A stretch of DNA of 64,000 bases from an uncultured Tenacibaculum sp. (lineage in GTDB: Bacteria; Bacteroidota; Bacteroidia; Flavobacteriales; Flavobacteriaceae), in contig CANMCD010000010.1 of NCBI GenBank assembly GCA_947496185.1, positions 1-64,000 of the forward strand, in the 5' to 3' direction. The notes under the pieces are model-generated. The model was not told where the DNA came from, did no database searches, and saw only the letters and a program-made list of their open reading frames with translations. Both the position numbers and the translations under genes were made by a program. This document shows, in pieces, positions 1-10,300 of the stretch. Numbering within the stretch: the stretch's first letter is position 1; each line of letters starts with the position of its first letter.

Positions 1-3000
1 TCTATAGACAATAATTCTATTAAGTCTTCATATTGATAACGCTCATGTTCAAAACCACTTAATACAGTCTCTTTTAATTCTGATAAGTAATCTACATAAC
101 GTTTACTTCCTGTAGGCCCACTTCTTAATACTAAGGTATTAACAAACATTCCTACTATATTTACTAAATCTGCATGATTTCTCCCTGAAGTAGGTGTACC
201 CACCACAATATCTTCCTGATTACTTAGCTTACTAAGGAGTACCTTGTATATTGATAAAATAACCATATACATAGTACTATCATGATCATTACTCAATTTG
301 CGTAAGCCAGCCTCTTGTGTAGCATTTAATGTAAAAAAGACATTTCCTCCTGAGTCGTTCTTTACAGCGGGACGTGCATAGTCATACGGTAGGTTAAGCA
401 CAGAAACTTCCTCACTAAATTGATCTTGCCAATAATCTCTAGAAATGGAAATCCCTCCTTGATAACCTACACCATATTGCCACTCAGAGTAATCTTTGTA
501 TTGTAACGTCAATGGAGACAGGGGTGCTCCCATATACAAGGTTCTAAAATCTCGCATCAATATATCATGTGATAACCCATCGTTAATAATATGATGTATA
601 TCAACTAACAGTATATATTTTGAACGTAATAAATGCAATACACTTACACGAAACGGTGCTTCTTCACTTAAATCAAACGGTTGTACAAACCCTCGTATCA
701 AATCTAATTCATGTCCACCCTCATTTTGATGAATGTGAGTAATCGAAAAGTCTGAACCATCCAATACCTCTTGATATACTTTCCTATCTCGAAGTACAAA
801 ACGTGTACGTAAGCTCTCATGACGAGCAACCAACTCCTTAAATATCAATGCTATTTGTGTAAGATCTATGCTTTTGTCCAGCTCATAAACCAAAGGCATA
901 TTGTAATTCGTCGATTCTTTATCAAACTCATACATAAAGTACATCCTACGTTGCGCTGAGGACAACTCATAATATTCCTTAACCTCTGATACTGCAATAG
1001 CACTAAAATTTTCACTTTCTTCTAAACTCTCAATGTATTGACTTAGTGATCGAATGTCTTGATATTTAAAAATATCTCGAAGCTTTATTTCTAATGAAAA
1101 AGCACTGTTCAGTTCATTTACTAAACTAATGGCCTTTAATGAGTGTCCTCCCAAACGGAAAAAACTATTGGTGACTCCTATTTCTGAAGCTTCTATTTCT
1201 AATATAGTACTCCAAACATCTGATATCTTCTTTTCTAATGGCGTTGATGCTGGTACAACCTCTAAATTTGGTAATGCCGTAGGAGTTGGCAGCATACGAT
1301 AGTTTATCTTTCCATTGTGTGTCAATGGAAATGAAGGTAAGCTAACATAGGCGCTCGGCACCATATACGAAGGCAGTTTCGCTTGTAAATAATTCTCTAA
1401 TTCTGTTGAAGGCAATTCGCTATCACTAACATAATAACATACCAAATACTTGTTGATCCCTTTCCCTTTGGCTAATACAACACTCTGTTCAATAGCCTCA
1501 TGTTCTTCTACATGACTAACAATCTCTCCTATTTCTATACGGTAGCCTCGAAGTTTTATCTGATTATCTGCCCTACCTACAAACGCTATTGTACCGTCCG
1601 CACGCCATCTCCCTAAATCTCCTGTACGATACATCTTCTCTCCTGCTCTAAAAGGATTGTCTACAAATTTTAAAGTATTTAACGCTTCTCTATTTATATA
1701 CCCTAAAGAAACTCCTTTACCTCCAATATATAACTCTCCTTCAACACCTCTCGGCAACAACTTTCCATAACTATCTAATACATAAATAAAAGTATTGGTC
1801 ATAGGGAAGCCTATAGGCACATTTTTACACCCTTTTAAATTGTATCCGTTAAGTTGTAAACAAATAGAATCTATTGTCGCTTCCGTTAGCCCATAACTAT
1901 TATACAAATTAAAACTGTTTCCAAATGTTTCGATTAAGTATATAGCATCATTAACCCCTAAGGTATCTGAACCTATAATTACAGTTTCTAAACTATGTAG
2001 TTTTAAATTATTCTTTGCTGCATATTTTAAGAAAGGGACTAATACCCCCGGAGTAAATTCAACTATATTAATAGTATTATCGGCAATAATTTCATACAGC
2101 TTTGTTGCTGAAAAATCTTTTTTATCACATAAAGTCATTTTGCCTCCGAAAAGAATCGAACGACAAAAGTCTCCTATAAAGACATCAAAGTATAAATTAG
2201 CCATTTGAAGCAATCTTATATCTTCATTTAGCCCATACATTTCTTTCCATGATAATGCCTTTTCAAACAACGAACCATGACTTACCTTAACTCCTTTTGG
2301 CTTACCTGTAGAACCAGAAGTATAAAGAACATAAGCTACATCTTCTTCATTAATTTTAGGAAATATTGCTTTTGATGATACTACTTCGGGAGTGACAGTG
2401 TCTTCAAAAATTAATTGATTTTGAATGTTTTCAGGAAGGTTGTTTTTTAATTTTTTTACTGTAAGAACTCTCTTTGGTGCCAGTTCTTCAACTATTTCTT
2501 GTATCTTTTCTTTGGAGATACTTGTGTTTATTGGTACAAAAACTGCCCCTGCTTTCAAAACCCCCAATAAATAGACAATTACCTGTGGTGATTTTTCAAT
2601 AAAAACAGGAATATATTCCCCTTTTTCAATCCCTAAATCAAGTAAATACTGTGCTAAATGATTCGATCTCTCTTCTAGTTGCACATATGTTAATGTTTCC
2701 GAATTAAATTGTACAGCTACTTTTTCTTGTTTCGCATGTTGTTTGAAAAGCTCTAAAACTGTTCCTTGACTATCAATTCTTTCTTTTGGATTAAGCGTTG
2801 TTAACAAGTCTTGTTTATCCCCACCCCTAACAACTTCAATTTCATAAATTTGAATGTTTTTATCAGATAAAATCTGAGATAAAATATTCGTCATCGAAGA
2901 AAAAAGTAATTGAATCGTATTTTCTTTGAAAAGATCTAAATCATAAGCAATTGCAATTATTATTTTTTCTCCATCGTCTTGAACATCCAGTTCTAAATCA

Positions 3001-4313
3001 AATCGACAATTTATGTTATCAGAAAAAGATATTTGTTGTATGTTACTTGAGGTTTCTGAAGTTTCTTTTGAACTATATTCGTAAGAAAACATTACATCAA
3101 ATAATGGATTTCTATTTGTATTACGGTCAATTTCTAACGAATTGATTAAATCTTCATATTGAAAGTATTCGTGTTCAAAACTAGACAGTACTAATTCTTT
3201 TATTTCCTTTAAATAGTCAACATATGCTTTTTCGTACCCCAACCTACTTCGTAACGCTAATGTATTTACAAATACACCAACTAAATCATTTAAATCTGGG
3301 TGATTTCTTCCTGAAGTAGGTACTCCAATAATAACATCAGACTGATTTGACAGTTTACTTAATGTGACATAAAATACACTAAGAAAGAACATAAAAATTG
3401 TAACGTTCTCTTCTTTAGCCAGTGTTCTTAATCCAGTAGTATGCTCCTCTGATAACTCTATACTCAACATCCCTCCTCTTTCACTGGATATTTGAGTACG
3501 TTCATGATCATATGGTAAGTTTAAATACGTGATTTCTTCTTCATACATTCGCTCCCAATAAGCCTTATGTAATGAAATGTTTTTCTTGTAAGCATCACTT
3601 TGTTGCCATTCTGCATAATCTTTGTATTGAATATTTAGAGAGGGTAGTGTTACTCCATTAGAAAGCTGAAAAAATTCATTCATTAAAATTTTATTAGATA
3701 CCCCATCACATATTATATGATGCATGTCTATTAATAAAAGATTTTCTTCAGCTCCTTTTTTAGAAATCACAGAAACCCTAAACGGATATTCATTTGCCAA
3801 ATCAAAAGGTCTAACAAATTGTGAAGCTAACGCCGCATCGGTAATAGCAGCGTCAACTTCTTTATAAATAAATTCAAAAGCTGTCCCATCTTCTACTTTC
3901 TGATAAACCTTAGATTCTTTAACAATAAAGCGAGTCCTTAAACTTTCATGCCTTTCAACTATTTTTTCAAAAATCGCTTTAAGTGAGGCTATCGAAAATG
4001 ATTTTGTAACCTTATAAAATGAAGCAACATTATAAACCTTAGAATTTTTGTTTAATTCATATAAGAAGTACATTCTTTGTTGTGAAGAGGACAATTCATA
4101 AGCCTCTTTTACTGGAGCAACAGGAATTGAACTTTCTTTGTTAGAAGCTTTTTCATGGGCTGATAAAAAGTCTAATAATGCAGTTTTATTTTGTTTAATT
4201 TCTAAAATTATATCGTCATTTAGATTATCCTCATAATCAAAAATTTGAAGTTTCCCTTCTTTATTTTCTAAATGAATCCCGTTTTGAATTAACTTATTTA
4301 TTAAATCTTTCAT
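1..4313 (-). CDS. NRPS7, partial: docking-C-A-T-C (runs off left edge)
   Basis: Last synthetase visible; the frame is still open at base 1, so the C-terminus is missing. ATG at 4313-4311 starts one base after the stop of NRPS6, so the two are translationally coupled. Residues 1-55 look like a TubC-type docking domain. They are followed by a C domain (HHIICDG near residue 200), an A domain (LYTSGSTGKPKG near 665, YGLTEAT further on, GRADNQIKLRGYRIEIGEIE-like A8 motif), a T domain (GGHSL, Ser about 1058) and the start of a second C domain (HHIINDG near 1240). Pocket residues read by eye are D-V-G-E-V-I-S-I-D, close to the known ornithine code DVGEIGSID, so Orn or a similar basic residue is likely but unproven. 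C-domain motifs resemble the LCL type. Confidence 0.9.
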   Translation of the reverse strand, partial: MKDLINKLIQNGIHLENKEGKLQIFDYEDNLNDDIILEIKQNKTALLDFLSAHEKASNKESSIPVAPVKEAYELSSSQQRMYFLYELNKNSKVYNVASFYKVTKSFSIASLKAIFEKIVERHESLRTRFIVKESKVYQKVEDGTAFEFIYKEVDAAITDAALASQFVRPFDLANEYPFRVSVISKKGAEENLLLIDMHHIICDGVSNKILMNEFFQLSNGVTLPSLNIQYKDYAEWQQSDAYKKNISLHKAYWERMYEEEITYLNLPYDHERTQISSERGGMLSIELSEEHTTGLRTLAKEENVTIFMFFLSVFYVTLSKLSNQSDVIIGVPTSGRNHPDLNDLVGVFVNTLALRSRLGYEKAYVDYLKEIKELVLSSFEHEYFQYEDLINSLEIDRNTNRNPLFDVMFSYEYSSKETSETSSNIQQISFSDNINCRFDLELDVQDDGEKIIIAIAYDLDLFKENTIQLLFSSMTNILSQILSDKNIQIYEIEVVRGGDKQDLLTTLNPKERIDSQGTVLELFKQHAKQEKVAVQFNSETLTYVQLEERSNHLAQYLLDLGIEKGEYIPVFIEKSPQVIVYLLGVLKAGAVFVPINTSISKEKIQEIVEELAPKRVLTVKKLKNNLPENIQNQLIFEDTVTPEVVSSKAIFPKINEEDVAYVLYTSGSTGKPKGVKVSHGSLFEKALSWKEMYGLNEDIRLLQMANLYFDVFIGDFCRSILFGGKMTLCDKKDFSATKLYEIIADNTINIVEFTPGVLVPFLKYAAKNNLKLHSLETVIIGSDTLGVNDAIYLIETFGNSFNLYNSYGLTEATIDSICLQLNGYNLKGCKNVPIGFPMTNTFIYVLDSYGKLLPRGVEGELYIGGKGVSLGYINREALNTLKFVDNPFRAGEKMYRTGDLGRWRADGTIAFVGRADNQIKLRGYRIEIGEIVSHVEEHEAIEQSVVLAKGKGINKYLVCYYVSDSELPSTELENYLQAKLPSYMVPSAYVSLPSFPLTHNGKINYRMLPTPTALPNLEVVPASTPLEKKISDVWSTILEIEASEIGVTNSFFRLGGHSLKAISLVNELNSAFSLEIKLRDIFKYQDIRSLSQYIESLEESENFSAIAVSEVKEYYELSSAQRRMYFMYEFDKESTNYNMPLVYELDKSIDLTQIALIFKELVARHESLRTRFVLRDRKVYQEVLDGSDFSITHIHQNEGGHELDLIRGFVQPFDLSEEAPFRVSVLHLLRSKYILLVDIHHIINDGLSHDILMRDFRTLYMGAPLSPLTLQYKDYSEWQYGVGYQGGISISRDYWQDQFSEEVSVLNLPYDYARPAVKNDSGGNVFFTLNATQEAGLRKLSNDHDSTMYMVILSIYKVLLSKLSNQEDIVVGTPTSGRNHADLVNIVGMFVNTLVLRSGPTGSKRYVDYLSELKETVLSGFEHERYQYEDLIELLSI

Positions 4314-4314
4314 A

Positions 4315-7300
4315 TTATAGTTCAAGCTTTTTAACCCCTTCCTTATTTTTATTCTTCTTTTTCAACCAAGTTTGCATATCAATATGTGCCGCTATTTCTT
4401 TAATATTATTTTTTACAAAAATCTCTCGAAGGGATATTTCTAGTTCAAATACTTTATTTAGCTTGTTAACCATAGCATTGGCATTTAGAGAATGCCCTCC
4501 AATATCAAAGAAACTTGTCGAAATACTTATTTGTTCAGCCGTTATATCTAATACCTCAGCCCATACTTTTCTAACGCTGATTTCATTCTCCGTTGTTGCT
4601 TCTTGAAAATCTTCCTCTTTATTCTCTTGTATTTCTGGCAACTGTCTTTTGTCTAATTTTCCATTGATTGTCAGAGGTATTTTGTCTATTTTCAGAAAAA
4701 ATGAAGGTATCATATAATCAGGGATGCTCTTTTTCAAATATGCCCTTAGCTTTTGTTCACTAACAGACTCATTGGCAACATAATAAGCAACAATTATTTT
4801 AGTATCGTTTTGACTATTTTTGACGATAACTGCAGCTTCTTTAATTTTTTCATGAGCAATTATCTGTGATTCAATTTCACCCAACTCTATTCGGTATCCT
4901 CTGACTTTTACCTGATCATCTTTTCTATTCAAGAAAACAATTTCACCGTTATCTTTCCAATACCCTAAATCTCCTGTTTTATATAGCTTATAGGTATCTT
5001 CTTTAAATGGATTCTCAATGAATTTTTCTTCATTCAGTTTTTCTCGATTCAAATAACCTTGAGCAACTTGAATTCCTCCTACTAAGATTTCTCCTACAAC
5101 CCCTTTAGGTTGCATCTCATTTCTCTCATTTACAATATAAATTTGCGTATTACTCCACGGGCTACCAATAGAAATCTCTTCCTGTTCTTCCATCAATTTC
5201 TTTGTACACCAAATTGTAGTTTCTGTAGGTCCGTATAAATTCCAAACTTCGTCACTTATATCTCTTAATTTATCTGCTAAATCTTTTGTTATTGGTTCTC
5301 CTCCTGAAATTATTTTAGCCCTATTATCATTTTTCCAACCAGAAGACAGCATTAACTTATACCTTGAAGGCGTGGTTTGAATTACGTTTGGTTGTAACTC
5401 TTCTATTTTTTTAACTAATAGCTTCGGCTCCTCTATTTCTTCATCCTTTAACAATAATAAAGTTCCTCCTTCAATTAAGGGTAAGAATATTTCAGATAAT
5501 GAAATATCAAAAATAAGAGGGGTTATCCCTAAAACACTGATAGTATTGTCTACTTTCATAAAATCTTGTAACCCTTTAAGACAATTTAGTAGTGAATGAT
5601 CACGCACCAACACTCCCTTAGGTCTCCCCGTCGTTCCTGAAGTATAAATTACATACCCTGACTCATTATCTGATATTTTTGGTAATTCTACTTTCAATTC
5701 ATCTTGTGAAAGAATGTCTTCTATATTAATCGTGTTAACATTATTGAGCTTTTCTTTTAAGAATGTATTTTCTGAACATAAAAGCATTATTTCCGCTTTT
5801 GTATCTTCAATTATATAATTGACCCTACTTTCTGGGTATGATTTGTTTATTGGCACAATTATATTACCAGACTTCCAAATCCCTAGCATAGTTGCAATCA
5901 AATTGGTTGACCTACCAATAGCAATTGGTATAGCGGATGATGAAACACCTAAACTCGTAATATATTTGGCAATTTTAGTAGCTAGCTTAGCTAGTTCTTC
6001 ATAAGTTACTTTTTTATCATTTGCGATTAAGGCAATTGATTTGGGAGAAGAAATTGATTGTTTTTCAAACTCAGTAACAACGGAGCTTTCACTAGGAACT
6101 TCAAGTGTATTATGGTTGAATGTCTCGGTTAATAATGTATATTCTTCAGGAAATAAATTCTCGAAGGTTAATTCAGCTTCATAATCACTAACGAAGAACG
6201 ACAATACGCTCATAAAAATTGAACGAAACTTTTCAAACTTTTCATCACTTATAAAGGAAGTAACATAATCATAATGGATAAAACAATTATTCTTTACCCC
6301 ATTTACATTTACATCAAATTTACTGTGACCTCGTATAAAGTCTTTTACTTCTACTTTGTCAATTTCTCTTGCATTTTGCTCTAGTGAGAGTTCGTAGTTT
6401 ACATGAAAACTAGTGAAATTAAATAATAAATCGGAAATTGGATTTTGAGATACATCATTAATTCCCAAAGCCCTAGAAATATTAAATAACGAAGTTCGAT
6501 CGTGATTTTTAATAACCCTTAGTTTGTCATCAATTGTATCTAATAAATCTTTGCATGTATAATTTTTATCAAACTTAAATCTAACAGGAACCGTGTTTAG
6601 GAAGTTTCCAAATACATCAGCACCATCCTCTCCAATAAGTCGATTAAAGGTTACTAAGCTTGTAACTAAATCACTTTCAAAAGTCATCATATTTAATGCT
6701 TGGACATAGGCCGCAAAGAAAATATTTTTAATGGGGGTTTTCCTTTTATTCGCTAGTAACTCTAATTGATCGTACTGTTTATTTTCGAGAGGAATTCTCT
6801 TTGACCTAAACACTTCTTCTCCTTGTGAAGTCGTATCAAAATCTATTTTTTTGAACCCTTCAAGTTCCTCTTTCCAAAAGTCTAAACTTTCTGATTGCTT
6901 GTCATATACTAGTTCTTCAGTAATAAATTCTTTAAAACCTGATTTTAATGGTTTTATTTGATAAGTTGGATCCGTTAATAATTTTTTATACGTATGATTT
7001 AATTCTGTTGTGAATGTTGCAATACTCCATCCATCTGAAATGGAATGATGGATTTCAAACAATACACCATTATGATTTGTATCCAGTTTATAGACACTTA
7101 ATTTCCATAGTGGAGGAACATCGATATCAAAACAGTTTTCTCGGTTATGCTTCATATCAACTGCTATCAAGGCTTTCTGATCATCTTTAGAAAGTTCTGA
7201 TAGATCTTTGTAGGGAACATCATAAGAAATAGTCTTGTATATAACATGAGCATCTTCGCTGAGATCCAACGCGGTTCTTAGAGACGATTGCTTGGCGACA

Positions 7301-10300
7301 ACTTGATCTAAGGCTTTCTTAAACACATTAAAATCAAAATTTTCATACGATATATTCCAAAATAACTGCTCATAATAAATAATATCCTCTTTATTAAGCA
7401 GTTGAATAAAGCTCATTGCTTTTTCAATATTTGACATTGGATAAACCGCTTCAATATTTGTATCTATATTTTTGGCTAGGTAATTTGTTTGGAAAGCTGC
7501 TATTTCGGCAGAAACTTCTTGGTATATAGTATTTATCTCACTAGAATCTATACTATTAACATACCCTACCAAATCTCTAATAGTTTGAAAGTTATATAAG
7601 TCGACTACATTTAAACGTACTGAGATAATCTCGTTTATCATAGAGATTACACGGACCGCTAAAATGGAATCCCCTCCTAAAACAAAATAATTATCTTCGA
7701 TTCCGACTCGTTCTATCCCTATACATGAAGCCCATATTTGAGCAATTTTTTGCTCCATATCATTGGTAGGAGCTACGTATGTTTTCTCTGACTCAAAAAT
7801 AGGTTCAGGAAGTTTTGTAAGGTCAATCTTACCGTTTGAATTTGTTTTGAATCCTGCAACATGTACAAATTGTGAAGGAATCATATAATTAGGTAATGAT
7901 TTTGATATGAGTCTTCTTAAGTAAACAGTATCTATTTCCTTATGAGCAACATAATAGGCTACTAAATATTTTGCATCTTCTTTTTGTTTTACAACAATTT
8001 TAACTTCCTCAATGAATCTATTATTTTTTAATACGCTTTCTATTGCTCCTAATTCAATTCTGAATCCTTTTATTTGAACTTGATTGTCTATTCTTCCAAT
8101 ATATTGGAGCTCACCGTTTACAAGTTTCACCTTATCTCCAGACCTATAGATAATTTCTCCTTGACGATAAGGATCTGGAATAAATTTTGTGTCGGACAAA
8201 TTTTTATCCCCCATATAACCACTGGTAACCCCTTTTCCTCCTACAAATAATTCTCCCGGAATTCCTTCTGGTAAGAGCTGTAAATCTTGGTCCAAAACAT
8301 AAGCATAATATCCTGGAAGCGGTAATCCTATTGAATTGGTATTTGCTAAAATTTCTTGAGAACTGATCTCTTTATGAGTTACATGAATGGTAGTTTCTGT
8401 TATCCCATACATGTTAATGAACCCAAGTGTTTCATATTTTTTATTGATTTTAATTAGATCATAAGCATTAAGCTTTTCTCCTCCAAAAATGACATATCGT
8501 ACTTCTTTAAGTGGGTTTGTTTTCATTTCTAAATCCACTTTTACCAGTCCATTGAAAGCTGTAGGTGTCTGATTTAAAACACTTACTTTTTCTTTTTCAA
8601 TTAATGCTAAAAATTTAGTTGGATCTAAAGTAATTTCTTTTGAAACAATCAATAGTCTTGCTCCTGACACTAATGCCCCAAAAATTTCCCAAACACTAAA
8701 ATCAAAACAATACCTATGAAATAACACCCATACATCTTCTTTATGAAAATCAAAATGGTTCTTTTCATTAAAGAACATATTCATCAAGTTTTCATGGCGA
8801 ACCTTCACGCCTTTTGGTTTTCCTGTAGTTCCTGAAGTATAAATAATATAAGCAATAGATTTAGGAGAGATCGTTATTGCTGGCGTTATATTCTCATAAA
8901 TATCCCAATCTAATCTATCAAGAAACACGACCTTGGTTGTGCTTAGTGATAGGCTTGACAAATTGGATTCTGTAAGTACCATTTTTGCAGCACTATCCAT
9001 GAGCATACTCTCAACAATTTTAGCTGGGGACTCTGTATCAATAGGTAAATATGTTGCCCCAATTTTTAATATTCCTAAAATAGTCGAGATTATTCTTGTT
9101 GATCTATCTAGGTAAATACCTACAACATCGCCTTCTTTGACTCCATTCTCCAAAAGGTAATTTACAAGCTTAGATGATTCATTATCTAATACTTCGTATG
9201 TAATATTTTTATCCTCATGCGTTAATGCTACTTTTTTAGGGTGATGTAATGCATTTCTTTTAATTACTTCTACAACATTTAAATCGTGTTTCAGATCATT
9301 TTGACTTATATCTAAATTTTGTATTATTTGTTTCTTTTCTTTTTCACTTATTAATGATATTTCATGTAGTTTTTGATCAGAATTTTTAAATACTTGTAGA
9401 CATATTTCTTTAAATATGGAGATAAATGTTTCTATGTTTTTGGTACTAAAAACCTCTGTAGCATACTCAAAGGCAAAATGTAATGAGTCATTGAAATTTT
9501 CAACTATTAAACTAAGATCAAATTTAGAAAGGTGGTATTCGGTATCCATTCCTTTAAAAGAAAAATCATTATCATCATAATCTTCTTTTTGATCGTACAC
9601 GAAACAATATTCAAAGAGTGGATTTTTAGATGTTCTTGCTAAATTCAATTCATTTATCAAATCTTCAATAGGGTATTCTTGATGATCTAATGCTTCTGTA
9701 ACATCTTTCTTTATGGTATTCAAAAAGTCTTTAAAACTAGTATTTCCATCAATTTGAGAGCGGATAGGTAATGTGTTTACAAAAACCCCCAACATTCCTT
9801 CTAAATCAGGATTGGTTCTTCCTGAAGAAATGGTGCCTACTACAATATCTTTTTGGTTAGATGCTTTGGAAATAAAAAGTTTAAAAATTCCTAAAAGTAT
9901 CATATAAATTGACACTTTATTTTTCTTTGATAATGCTAGTATTTGCTGATTTATTTCATCACTAAGTTCAAAAGAGTACGTGTTTCCCTTATAGCTTTTC
10001 ACCAATGGCATCTGCTCTGAAGGTAGCTCAGTAAGGGGTGGTAATTCTTCAAATTTAGCTGTCCAAAATTGTTTTTGTTTGTCTTTTAAATGGTTGTTGT
10101 AGTGATTGTAATACCACGCCACATAATCTTTGTATTGTAACTTTGGTGCTTCTAATTGTTCTCCTTGATATAAGCGTATCAATTCATTAGTCAGTGTGGT
10201 TTGAGAAAAACCATCAGAAATAATGTGATGAATATCTAATAACAATATGTTGTCCTCTTTTGTTTGTACCACTCCTACTCTAAGCAATGGAAGTTTTTCG

